This document shows, one piece after another, positions 1 to 5,874 of a DNA stretch of 40,021 bases (position 1 is the first letter of the stretch; each line of letters begins with the position of its first letter). The notes beneath the pieces are model-generated. The model did no database searches and was not told where the DNA came from. It saw only the letters and a program-made list of their open reading frames with translations. A program made the position numbers and the translations under genes. Origin of the DNA: a virus; the IMG/VR virus record IMGVR_UViG_3300046517_000719, positions 1 to 40,021 of that record; one strand, 5' to 3'.

Positions 1-65
1 GTATTTCGTGGTCGGATGCGCTCTATGTTCGAGCCCCCCCCCAAATTGCAACGGAGGCATTCAGG

Positions 66-230
66 ATGCGTGTTCTCTTCATTCAATCCACCTCCTGCTG
101 CGCGTGGCACGAGGTGCCCGAGGGTCAGAGGGTTGTCGGGGGTGGGTGCCTCACCGCATACGTGGCAGTACGTTGCTCCTGCGAGTACGCGCCGGCGTGC
201 CAGTACGTGTGCTCTGCCTCGGGGTGGTAG
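66..230 (+). CDS. Possible small Cys-rich protein (54 aa)
   Basis: I do not recognise this protein. An ATG at 66 follows a good Shine-Dalgarno, ACGGAGG at 51-57, with an 8-nt spacer, and the frame stays open to a TAG at 228-230. The product has seven cysteines (residues 11, 12, 28, 37, 39, 45, 49) and starts MRVLFIQSTS. It would be one of only two plus-strand genes in the window, facing the leftward operon that ends at 559, with the inverted repeats at 345-509 in between. Support rests on the ribosome binding site alone; a chance frame in GC-rich DNA is possible. Confidence 0.35.
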   Translation: MRVLFIQSTSCCAWHEVPEGQRVVGGGCLTAYVAVRCSCEYAPACQYVCSASGW

Positions 231-344
231 TGCGTGGGCTGGGCAGCGTGGCCCCTCACTTGGCGTTCCACATTCTAGGCATGGGCTGCGCACGTGGGCA
301 GCGTACCGCATGGGGGTGTTGGTGTGGGTGTGCTGCCGGGTGCT

Positions 345-392
345 GGGGCAAGTTCGGGGGAGGTGCCGGGCTGGTGCGTTGGAACTTGCCCC
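345..392. repeat. Inverted repeat 1, arms of GGGGCAAGTTC
   Basis: Arms GGGGCAAGTTC (345-355) and GAACTTGCCCC (382-392) are perfectly complementary over 11 bp, with a 26-nt loop. The same arm sequence recurs at 480-509. There is no following T run, so a simple intrinsic terminator is not indicated. It may be a protein-binding iteron or operator, or a bidirectional transcription barrier. Confidence 0.7.
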
Positions 393-397
393 ACCCA

Positions 398-420
398 CCC
401 CTATCCCTCCGGGATAGGGG
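398..420. repeat. 10-bp hairpin with 3-nt loop
   Basis: CCCCTATCCC (398-407) and GGGATAGGGG (411-420) form a perfect 10-bp stem with a TCC loop. A second small stem follows at once: GTGGTA (423-428) and TACCAC (434-439). Both sit between the two CTTGCCC inverted repeats, so the whole block from 345 to 509 is one structured locus. Confidence 0.7.
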
Positions 421-479
421 GTGTGGTAGCAAGTACCACCACGCCACCCCTACGTGCCCGTGCATTGTCCCTCGTATTG

Positions 480-509
480 GAACTTGCCCCACCTTGCCCG
501 GGCAAGTTC
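480..509. repeat. Inverted repeat 2, arms of GAACTTGCCC
   Basis: GAACTTGCCC (480-489) pairs with GGGCAAGTTC (500-509). Nested inside is a perfect 14-bp palindrome, CTTGCCCGGGCAAG, at 493-506. Together with inverted repeat 1 this makes five CTTGCCC half-sites in about 165 bp, all outside coding sequence. Confidence 0.7.
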
Positions 510-558
510 GGGGGGGTCATGTTTTGAATCAGGTTTGTATCTTGGCCTTGGCCTGTAT

Positions 559-1341
559 TCACAGGGTTTCCAGCACGTGCCAGTCGTCCTCTGTGGCCAC
601 GCCGGCGGTGTAGTAAATGCTCAGTGTGCGCCATGCGCCTGGGCTGGTGTGCGCCTTGTATTCAGCGGCTGTGATGTAGCCTGCTGCGCCGTGGTAGAGG
701 CCGATGCACAGGCTGGCTGCTGGCACGCCTTGGCTGCTGCTCTGGTCGGGCCAGGGCCATCCTTCATTGGTGTACGTCTCGAAGATCAGGGCCATGGTGT
801 TGTTGTCGCACCTGGCGGTGGCGTCGGCGCGTTGCGCGTCCGTCCAGGCGTTGGGGTTGCCCACCAGCACCACGGTGGTGCCCTTGGTCTGCTCCATGGC
901 CAGGTCGTACTGTGCGGCGGTCTCGGCTTGCACGATGACGTAGTCCAGGCCCAGCTGGCGTGCCCAGGTGCGGGCTGCTGCGGCGTCGATCTCGCCGGGC
1001 ACGTACCAGCCGGCCACCCTGTAGAACTTGGTGCGCAGGGCGGCTACTGCGGCGGGTGTGTTCCAGCCGGCGTAGGCGGGGTCGAGGCTGAGGGCGGGAA
1101 TGCTGCCGCGGGGGGCTTGCATGGCGGTGAGGCAGTCTTGGGCGCACAGGTAGACCTGCTGGGCGTAGAACGGCATGCTCCATTTGGGCAGGGTGGGGTG
1201 GGTGGCCTTGTAGAGCGCCCAGGCCCACAGGGGGATGAGGCGGGGTGCGTTGCTGGGGCGTTGGCCTTTCGGGGCGCCGGCGGCCCGCCAGGCGGCCCAG
1301 GCGTGGTACCAGGTGGGCAGGGGCTGGGGGGTCTTGAGCAT
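559..1341 (-). CDS. Hypothetical protein, TIM-barrel-hydrolase-like
   Basis: This is a protein of about 260 residues and the last gene of the leftward operon. Alternating hydrophobic strands such as YVIVQAE, TVVLVGNPNAW and MALIFETYTNEGW look like the strands of a TIM-barrel glycoside-hydrolase-like fold, but I recognise no catalytic motif with certainty. I chose the second of two adjacent ATGs (1341) because AAGGAGG at 1346-1352 sits too close to the first (1344). The start overlaps the TGA of the upstream gene, so translation is probably coupled. A role on cell-wall glycan is a guess from fold appearance only. Confidence 0.7.
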   Translation of the reverse strand: MLKTPQPLPTWYHAWAAWRAAGAPKGQRPSNAPRLIPLWAWALYKATHPTLPKWSMPFYAQQVYLCAQDCLTAMQAPRGSIPALSLDPAYAGWNTPAAVAALRTKFYRVAGWYVPGEIDAAAARTWARQLGLDYVIVQAETAAQYDLAMEQTKGTTVVLVGNPNAWTDAQRADATARCDNNTMALIFETYTNEGWPWPDQSSSQGVPAASLCIGLYHGAAGYITAAEYKAHTSPGAWRTLSIYYTAGVATEDDWHVLETL

Positions 1342-1562
1342 CATGCCTCCTTGGCCACCAGGCGGCGGCCTTTGCTGGTCAGGGTGTAGTGGGGCACTCG
1401 TTGGTTGCCTTCCTGTGTGCAGGTCACGTAGCCGCGGCGCATCAGGGCGTCGATCGTCTTCATCGTGCTCCCTGGGCTGGCGCCTACTTTGCGCACCGCC
1501 GCGTCGCTGGCGATGCCGTTGCGGTGCAGCCAGCGCAGCAGGCTGTGCTGTGCGGTGGTCAT
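1341..1562 (-). CDS. Small winged-helix DNA-binding protein
   Basis: This 73-aa protein reads as one winged helix-turn-helix: helix LLRWLHRNGIASDAAVRKVG, recognition helix STMKTIDALMRRGYV, then a beta wing with TCTQEGNQRVPHYTLTSKG. That layout is typical of MarR/ArsR-like or phage excise-like wHTH domains without extra regions. It probably acts as a small transcriptional regulator. The ATG at 1562 overlaps the upstream TGA, with GGTGG upstream as a weak ribosome binding site. No operator can be assigned, although the CTTGCCC repeats and the palindrome at 4441-4471 are candidates. Confidence 0.75.
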   Translation of the reverse strand: MTTAQHSLLRWLHRNGIASDAAVRKVGASPGSTMKTIDALMRRGYVTCTQEGNQRVPHYTLTSKGRRLVAKEA

Positions 1563-1807
1563 GCTGCCACCCGGGTGTGGTGGCGTAGGCGTACCAGCTG
1601 GCGGTGGGCGTCGTGAAAGGCGCCGGCCAGGCGTTGGGCGTGCGAGCGGCCTTGGTAGTCCTCGGTGCGCCATGTGCCGTGCTCCTTGCCCAGCCACCCG
1701 TCGATGACGGTGTAGCTGGTGCCTGGGTGGCGGCCGCGGGCGTGCCCGGTGCGCGGGTTAATGTTGTACCCGGTGGTGGTCACGATGTAGTACCTGGGCG
1801 GGCTCAT
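1559..1807 (-). CDS. Hypothetical protein (82 aa)
   Basis: Not recognised. It is a basic, tyrosine- and histidine-rich protein starting MSPPRYYIVTTTGY, with no clear motif. Its start overlaps the stop of the upstream gene (ATGA) and its stop overlaps the wHTH gene start, so it belongs to the same translationally coupled run. The N-terminal strand pattern resembles that of the next gene upstream (ATYTVTFTG), which hints at a shared small beta fold. Confidence 0.65.
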   Translation of the reverse strand: MSPPRYYIVTTTGYNINPRTGHARGRHPGTSYTVIDGWLGKEHGTWRTEDYQGRSHAQRLAGAFHDAHRQLVRLRHHTRVAA

Positions 1808-2019
1808 CGTGTCACCTCCAGCTCGTTGGCCACCAGGGCCACCTGTACCTCACCCAGCACAAACTCGCTGTGCGGTGGCTTGCCCAGGCTGGTGATGTCC
1901 ACCATGTCGGCGGCGATGCTGCGCACGGTGGCCAGGCCGGCCAGGTGTAGCTGCTGCCCCACCCACAGGCCCTCGGGCACCGGGCCTGTGAACGTCACGG
2001 TGTAGGTGGCCCGGCTCAT
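1804..2019 (-). CDS. Hypothetical protein (71 aa), small beta-rich
   Basis: Not recognised. This is a 71-aa protein with strand-like segments (ATYTVTFTG, FVLGEVQVALVANELEV) and a loop reading LWVGQQLHLAGLATVRSI, which suggests a compact beta barrel. It starts at an ATG that overlaps the upstream TGA (ATGA) and ends in an ATGA with the next gene. Its place in a run of five tiny overlapping genes suggests an accessory early or late-early function. Confidence 0.65.
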   Translation of the reverse strand: MSRATYTVTFTGPVPEGLWVGQQLHLAGLATVRSIAADMVDITSLGKPPHSEFVLGEVQVALVANELEVTR

Positions 2020-2234
2020 AGCGTTGCCTCGATCCGGGCTTGGGCGGCGCCGGCGCAGTGCAGGGCGTCCTCCGGGTCCACCTGGCCGCCGTCCACCAGG
2101 GCCATGAGGGCGTCGTGCAGGAATGCGCCGGCCTGGCTGTAGGCGGGCACGGTGGGTGGGGCTACGTGCCAGCCGTGGTGGGCCAGTACGCGGCCCAGGG
2201 CTTCCAGGGTGGGCTTGTCGAGGTAGGCGGTCAC
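2016..2234 (-). CDS. Hypothetical helical protein (72 aa)
   Basis: Not recognised. I chose the GTG at 2234 because it overlaps the upstream TGA in a GTGA junction, the pattern used throughout this operon. The product is mostly helical (KPTLEALGRVLAHHGWHV, FLHDALMALVDGGQVDPED) with a C-terminal helix ending ARIEATL. No catalytic or metal motif is visible. The frame continues upstream, but that part overlaps the membrane-protein gene. Confidence 0.6.
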   Translation of the reverse strand: MTAYLDKPTLEALGRVLAHHGWHVAPPTVPAYSQAGAFLHDALMALVDGGQVDPEDALHCAGAAQARIEATL

Positions 2235-2437
2235 CAGGGCCGCCTGTCTGGTGCGCCGGCCAGGGCACGTGCTACCAGCCGGCACAGGTGCTGGCGGCGC
2301 GTGTAGAGCCACGACAGGGCCGCACAGGCCAGTGTGTAGCCCACTAGGGCCAGTGCGGTGTAGGCGGCGCTGGTGGTGCTGCGCACCGCGATGGCGCACA
2401 GCACCAGGCCCAGGCCGTACAGGGCTAGGCGTTCCAT
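2231..2437 (-). CDS. Small membrane protein (68 aa)
   Basis: A 68-aa protein with two hydrophobic segments, roughly residues 3-20 and 24-45, separated by RSTTS and followed by a basic tail (YTRRQHLCRLVARAL). This predicts two membrane spans with a cytoplasmic C-terminus. The ribosome binding site AAGGAGG is 5 nt before the ATG at 2437. It is distant from the lysis genes, so it need not be a holin; superinfection exclusion or another inner-membrane role is equally possible. Confidence 0.65.
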   Translation of the reverse strand: MERLALYGLGLVLCAIAVRSTTSAAYTALALVGYTLACAALSWLYTRRQHLCRLVARALAGAPDRRPW

Positions 2438-2463
2438 GTGGTCCTCCTTGGGTGGGTGGGGCA

Positions 2464-3288
2464 TTAGCTCGGGTCTGCCGGCACGCCGTTGGCGGCCAGG
2501 GCGGCGTCCAGGTCGGCCTCGGTGGTGGCCAGCAGCGCCTGTGCCTTCTCGAGCCGGGTGTTGGCGGTGGCCTGGCTCTGGGGGGTCTTGGCCCGGGCCA
2601 CCTTGCCCTGGGCTTCCGCCACGTCGGCCTTGGCCTGCTGCTGGTAGCTCTGCTCGTCGCGCACCAGCTCGTACACGGCCTGCCAGTGTGCGCTGGGGCC
2701 CACGTAGCCCAGGCCGCTGCTGCTGTGGTGCAGCTGGTGGTGTGCGGCCTTGGCCAGCTCCTGCACCACCATGTTGTCCCACGGGTTGGTGCTCACGCCG
2801 CTGCGGCCCAGGGCGGCGTCGCAGCAGCCGCGCAGCATGCCCAGGCCAATGGCCAGGGTGTCGGTGGGGGTGCGGCCGGCGTCCAGTGCCTGCTGCATGC
2901 GGTCGGCCACGCGGCCGGCCAGCTCGTTGGCCAGGGCGTCGTCCATGCCGCGGGATACGGCGTAGGCCACGGGCCCCTGGTTGCTCCAGCCGGTGCCGGT
3001 CAGCATGGCGTTGGCCAGGTCGGCGCCGGCGCTGGCGGCGTTGGTGCGGGCCTTGGCAATGTGCCGGTCCAGGGTGCGGCGCAGCACGCGCTGGTAGGTG
3101 GCCTCGTACGGGGTGCAGGGCAGCACGGTCACGCAGTCCTCGGGGGCCACGCCGTCCGTGTCGTCCTCGAGCGGGCGGTACAGCACCACGCTCTCGTCGG
3201 TGCCGGCGTACTCGCCCAGCAGCTGCGGGTCGTTGTCCTCGGTCTCCAGGTTCCAGACCTGGGCGGTGGTGTTGGTGGTGGTTGCCAT
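2464..3288 (-). CDS. Hypothetical protein with C-terminal coiled coil (274 aa)
   Basis: Not recognised. The N-terminal part has acidic stretches (NLETEDNDPQLL, RPLEDDTDG), and the middle is helical with many alanines. Residues from about 200 onward form a probable coiled coil (QQQAKADVAEAQGKVARAK and LEKAQALLATTEADLDAAL). The ATG at 3288 is preceded by AGGAAGGAG with a 7-nt spacer. The leader contains a perfect 8-bp hairpin at 3340-3359. It follows the next gene upstream by 83 bp, the largest gap between the promoter at 4422 and the end of the operon, so its expression may be tuned separately. Confidence 0.65.
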   Translation of the reverse strand: MATTTNTTAQVWNLETEDNDPQLLGEYAGTDESVVLYRPLEDDTDGVAPEDCVTVLPCTPYEATYQRVLRRTLDRHIAKARTNAASAGADLANAMLTGTGWSNQGPVAYAVSRGMDDALANELAGRVADRMQQALDAGRTPTDTLAIGLGMLRGCCDAALGRSGVSTNPWDNMVVQELAKAAHHQLHHSSSGLGYVGPSAHWQAVYELVRDEQSYQQQAKADVAEAQGKVARAKTPQSQATANTRLEKAQALLATTEADLDAALAANGVPADPS

Positions 3289-3339
3289 GGTGGTGCTCCT
3301 TCCTGGGTGGTGGTCGTGTGCCGGGTGGCCCACGGGGTG

Positions 3340-3359
3340 GCCCCAGCTTGCGCTGGGGC
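3340..3359 (-). promoter_or_regulatory. Leader hairpin with GNRA tetraloop
   Basis: On the minus-strand transcript this reads GCCCCAGC-GCAA-GCTGGGGC: an 8-bp stem closed by a GCAA (GNRA-type) tetraloop. It lies between the stop at 3372-3374 and the start at 3288. There is no T tail, so it is more likely an RNA-stabilising or processing element, or a weak attenuator, than a classical terminator. Confidence 0.6.
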
Positions 3360-3371
3360 TGCCCTGTGCGG

Positions 3372-4355
3372 TCAGCCAAGCTCCCACGTGAGGGCGGTGT
3401 CCACGCAGCCCTTAATGGCGTGCGGTGCGGGCCACGCGGTGGCCAGCAGGGCGGTGGCTGTCAGCACGCGGCGCATGGCGTCTACGTCCAGGTCGCCCAC
3501 CCGTGCCAGCACGTCCTCCACGCGGCGGCCGGCGCCGGCGTCGGGCTCCAGCACCAGCTGGCTGGCCTGCAGGCCGTAGGGCACCTGCACGGCCACGGCG
3601 GCGCCGTGCATGGTGGCCAGTGCTGCGGCCACATCGCTGCTGGCCCTGGCGCCGTTGTACCCGTCGTCCTCGGTGCCGGCGCTCAGGGTGGCCAGGTCGC
3701 GGCGGCCCTCGGCGGCACGGTGCATGGCCAGCACCATGTCCTGGCTCTCGGCGTTGCACCAGGCGGTGGCCTGCTCGGGGCTGTAGCCGGCGGCGTGCAG
3801 TGCCTGCCGTACCTCCAGCACCAGGTAGCCGGCCTCGTAGGCGTCGCCCTGGGCCCAGCCCTCGGGGTCGGCGGTGCGGCCGTGCTGCGGGCATGCCTCG
3901 TCCGCGGTGCAGCTGAGCTGCGGGCCGGTCTCGCCGGTGCCGACGTCCTCGTAGCTGCAGGTGCAGGGCAGCGGCAGCTGCTGGCCGCCGGCGTTGCGGT
4001 CGCATGCGCGGGCGCTGTCCAGGTTCGGCAGCTGCGTGTCGGCGCCCACGGTGTGGGTGGCGGGCATGTCCTGGAACGCGGGGTCGGCCAGCGGCACGCG
4101 GGTGTAGGTCACGTCCGCCGCGTGCTGTGCTGCCATGGCGGCGTCGTTCTGCTCCGGGGTAACGGCCTGGGCTGCTGCCAGCGCCTCGCGGGCGGTGGCG
4201 AGCTTGGCCTCGATCCGAGCCACCTGGGCGGCGCGGTGTGCGGGGCCGTCCACGGGGCCGGCGGTCTGGCTGGGGCGGCGGCGCTTGCTGGCAGCAAGCT
4301 GTGCCTCGAGCATGTCAACGGTGGCCTGCAGGTGCTGGGTGGTGAGCGCGTTCAT
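3372..4355 (-). CDS. Hypothetical protein, Cys/His cluster in the centre (327 aa)
   Basis: Not recognised. The N-terminal third is helical and probably coiled coil (HLQATVDMLEAQLAASK, ARIEAKLATAREALAAAQ). The centre has a Cys/His cluster, CTCSYEDVG followed about 20 residues later by CTADEACPQHG, which could bind zinc. The C-terminal half is a helical alanine-rich domain. The ATG at 4355 has GGGAGG upstream and lies at the end of the leader cassette P1. It is the first gene after that promoter, so it should be well expressed early. Confidence 0.7.
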   Translation of the reverse strand: MNALTTQHLQATVDMLEAQLAASKRRRPSQTAGPVDGPAHRAAQVARIEAKLATAREALAAAQAVTPEQNDAAMAAQHAADVTYTRVPLADPAFQDMPATHTVGADTQLPNLDSARACDRNAGGQQLPLPCTCSYEDVGTGETGPQLSCTADEACPQHGRTADPEGWAQGDAYEAGYLVLEVRQALHAAGYSPEQATAWCNAESQDMVLAMHRAAEGRRDLATLSAGTEDDGYNGARASSDVAAALATMHGAAVAVQVPYGLQASQLVLEPDAGAGRRVEDVLARVGDLDVDAMRRVLTATALLATAWPAPHAIKGCVDTALTWELG

Positions 4356-4373
4356 GGTGCCTCCCTGGGTGGT

Positions 4374-4388
4374 GCCGGCGTGGCCGGC
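4374..4388 (-). promoter_or_regulatory. Leader hairpin, cassette P1
   Basis: Two GCCGGC blocks (4374-4379 and 4383-4388) separated by 3 nt form a hairpin about 20 nt before the start at 4355, followed by ACCACCCAGGGAGG. The same hairpin and ribosome binding site occur at 5728-5742 and 17419-17433. Confidence 0.6.
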
Positions 4389-4421
4389 GGGCTGGGTGTG
4401 TGTGCGGTACTGCATGCCCTG

Positions 4422-4449
4422 ACAATACACCTGGCGGGGCGGTGTGCAG
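4422..4449 (-). promoter_or_regulatory. Promoter P1 (sigma-70-like)
   Basis: On the minus strand there is a -35-like CTGCAC (4449-4444), a 16-nt spacer and a -10 TATTGT (4427-4422). The identical TATTGT with flanking GTGTATTGTC occurs at P2. The -35 lies inside a large palindrome (4441-4471), so a repressor bound there would block the polymerase. Confidence 0.6.
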
Positions 4450-4471
4450 GGCTTTTGTGCCCCTGCACACC
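4441..4471. promoter_or_regulatory. Palindromic operator candidate over P1
   Basis: GGTGTGCAGGG (4441-4451) and CCCTGCACACC (4461-4471) are perfect 11-bp inverted arms separated by 9 bp. The left arm covers the P1 -35. Only a half-site, TTTGCAGGG, remains at the matching position of P2 (5792-5800). This is what a repressor site would look like; it could also fold as an RNA hairpin in transcripts reading through from upstream. Confidence 0.55.
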
Positions 4472-4479
4472 ACAAAAAA

Positions 4480-4500
4480 CCCGCAATTTGCATCTTTTTC
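4480..4500 (-). repeat. Conserved A/T-rich element, copy 1
   Basis: Plus-strand core GCAATTTGCATCTTTTTC preceded by AAAAAACCC. On the minus strand this is a T-rich tract after a small GCA-AAT-TGC stem. Nearly the same sequence occurs at 5840-5860 and 17518-17538, always 50-65 bp upstream of the cassette -10. It could be a short terminator for the upstream gene or an upstream activating site. Confidence 0.6.
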
Positions 4501-4518
4501 CGTGGGGCCTGGCGCCGC

Positions 4519-5709
4519 CTAGAACCTGAACAGGTCGGCCAGGGCCTTGGGCCCGGGCGTGGTGGCGCCGGCCTGGCGCAGCTGGCTGTTGGCGCGGCGG
4601 CCGGCGGCGGTGGTGATGTCGCCGGTGGGGGCGCCGGCCTTGCGCAGCGCCTTCACGGTGGCCTTGGCGCTGGCCACCAGGCCGCGCATCTCGCTCGGGC
4701 TGTCCCAGTCCTGGGTGGCGTAGTGCTGGGCGTCGCTCAGCAGCTCGGCGTAGCTCTCGGCGTCCAGCTGCACCACAGCCTGGCGGCCGGCGTGCCGCAG
4801 CAGGGTGCCGGCGGGCAGGTCGCGGGCGGCGTGGTCCTCGTAGAACGCGCCGGGCACGCGGTACACGTTGCCCTGGGGCGGCAGGTCGGCGGCGTCCACG
4901 GCGGCCTGCACCTGCTCCACGGCCTTGCCCACCAGGGCGTCGCGCTCGGCGTGGGTCAGGGTGCTGGCGGGTGCCGGCGCGGCCGGTGCCGCGGGGCTAA
5001 ACACGCCGCGTGGGCCTGTGACGGTTTTGCCTGTGCGATCGTCGCGGACCACGATGGTGTGTGGTGTGGGACCGGGGCCGACCACGGTGCCTGTGTCAAT
5101 GGGGCGTTGCGCGTACGGCATCCGGTATACCTCGCGCTTCCATTTGACCTGTGTTCCGACGGGCGGCAGGTCGGCGGCGTCCGCGGCCGGCGTGCTGGGG
5201 GCGGCGGGTGCCGCCCCCTTCTTGGCTGCGGTGCGTGCCCGCTTGTAGGCGTTGTAGCCGGCCCGCCAGGTGTCCATGGCGCCCTGGTTGCCGGCCTTGC
5301 GGGCCTGGCAGTAGGCGGTGAACGCGGCCTTATTCTCGGCCATGCCCTGGGGCGCCGCGGTGGCAGCGGGCGCCTTGCCCAGCAGTGCGTCCATCACGGG
5401 CTGCACGCCGGCCTCTTCGATTGCCCGGTCCACGCTGGTGGGCTCGTCGCCCTTGCGGCCGGCCACCGGCACGATCAGCCAGCCGGCCTTGCCGGCATTG
5501 TGCTGCATGCTGAGCAGCTTGGCCTTGTACGCCTGCAGGCTGGCCAGGTTGGCGCTGCAGCTAACGATCACGTAGCCGGTGCCGTCCTTGGCCAGGGCGT
5601 CCGGGGCCACCAGCGCGGCCACGTAGGGGCGGGCGGTGCGGCGGCCGATCTCCTGGCCGGTGGGCAGGGTGAAGTAGAGGAAGTTCTTCTTGCGGGTGCT
5701 GCTAGCCAT
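4519..5709 (-). CDS. Hypothetical multi-segment protein (396 aa)
   Basis: Not recognised. It has an N-terminal alpha/beta segment (LYFTLPTGQEIGRRTARPYV, GYVIVSCSANLASLQAYKAK), then a module with AFTAYCQARKAG and GYNAYKRARTAAKKGAA that is shared in swapped order with the 15837-16799 product. Two DAADLPPxG linkers follow, on either side of a beta segment (KWKREVYRMPYAQRP, TIVVRDDRTGKTV). The C-terminus is helical. The DNA for that beta segment (about 4998-5165) is less GC-rich at third positions and is flanked by a 22-bp direct repeat (4876-4897, 5161-5182), suggesting an inserted or duplicated block. The ATG at 5709 follows AGGAGG and the P2 leader hairpin. Confidence 0.7.
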   Translation of the reverse strand: MASSTRKKNFLYFTLPTGQEIGRRTARPYVAALVAPDALAKDGTGYVIVSCSANLASLQAYKAKLLSMQHNAGKAGWLIVPVAGRKGDEPTSVDRAIEEAGVQPVMDALLGKAPAATAAPQGMAENKAAFTAYCQARKAGNQGAMDTWRAGYNAYKRARTAAKKGAAPAAPSTPAADAADLPPVGTQVKWKREVYRMPYAQRPIDTGTVVGPGPTPHTIVVRDDRTGKTVTGPRGVFSPAAPAAPAPASTLTHAERDALVGKAVEQVQAAVDAADLPPQGNVYRVPGAFYEDHAARDLPAGTLLRHAGRQAVVQLDAESYAELLSDAQHYATQDWDSPSEMRGLVASAKATVKALRKAGAPTGDITTAAGRRANSQLRQAGATTPGPKALADLFRF

Positions 5710-5727
5710 GGTGGCCTCCTGGGTGGT

Positions 5728-5742
5728 GCCGGCGGCGCCGGC
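5728..5742 (-). promoter_or_regulatory. Leader hairpin, cassette P2
   Basis: GCCGGC (5728-5733), GGC, GCCGGC (5737-5742), followed on the transcript by ACCACCCAGGAGGCCACC and the start at 5709. It is the same arrangement as in P1 and P3. Confidence 0.6.
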
Positions 5743-5769
5743 GGGTGTGTGGTTGAACTGCATGCCCAG

Positions 5770-5798
5770 ACAATACACCCGGGTACGGCGGTTTGCAG
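5770..5798 (-). promoter_or_regulatory. Promoter P2 (sigma-70-like)
   Basis: Minus strand: -35-like CTGCAA (5798-5793), 17-nt spacer, -10 TATTGT (5775-5770). It shares GTGTATTGTC and the downstream GGGCATGCAGT with P1. It drives the 4519-5709 gene and lies just after the helicase stop at 5875. Confidence 0.6.
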
Positions 5799-5839
5799 GG
5801 GGAACGAGGGCCTGGGCGTGCCCCATACGGGTGAAATAA

Positions 5840-5860
5840 CCCGCTATTTGCGTCTTTTTC
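5840..5860 (-). repeat. Conserved A/T-rich element, copy 2
   Basis: Core GCTATTTGCGTCTTTTTC, preceded by AAATAACCC on the plus strand. Compared with copies 1 and 3 it has an A-to-T change that keeps a CGC/GCG stem on the minus-strand RNA. It lies 15 bp beyond the helicase stop codon. Confidence 0.55.
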
Positions 5861-5874
5861 TGCCCGGGCCTGGC

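Larger units (their letters stand above)
1..558. other. Left-end, mostly non-coding region
   Basis: No convincing long reading frame with phage-like codon use is visible here. The stretch starts with a run of nine C residues near 34-42, then a possible small plus-strand gene (66-230). From 345 to 509 it holds several inverted repeats, listed separately. The nearest minus-strand gene stops at 559-561. Between 231 and 344 I see nothing I can support. The region could separate two transcription units, or act as a replication or regulatory locus; the sequence alone does not decide. Confidence 0.6.

Noticed and set aside
345-509. CRISPR-like array from the repeated CTTGCCC motif
   Set aside because: The repeats are inverted, short and irregularly spaced, with no spacer-sized units and no cas genes.
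8-613. Long plus-strand open frames across the left end
   Set aside because: They run through the inverted-repeat block and have no ribosome binding site, and their amino-acid composition is that of chance translation of GC-rich DNA.
2251-4529. Long plus-strand open frames opposite the genes at 2016-4355
   Set aside because: They are antisense to genes with coupled starts, carry long Arg/Pro/Gly or Ala/Gly runs, and have no initiation signals.
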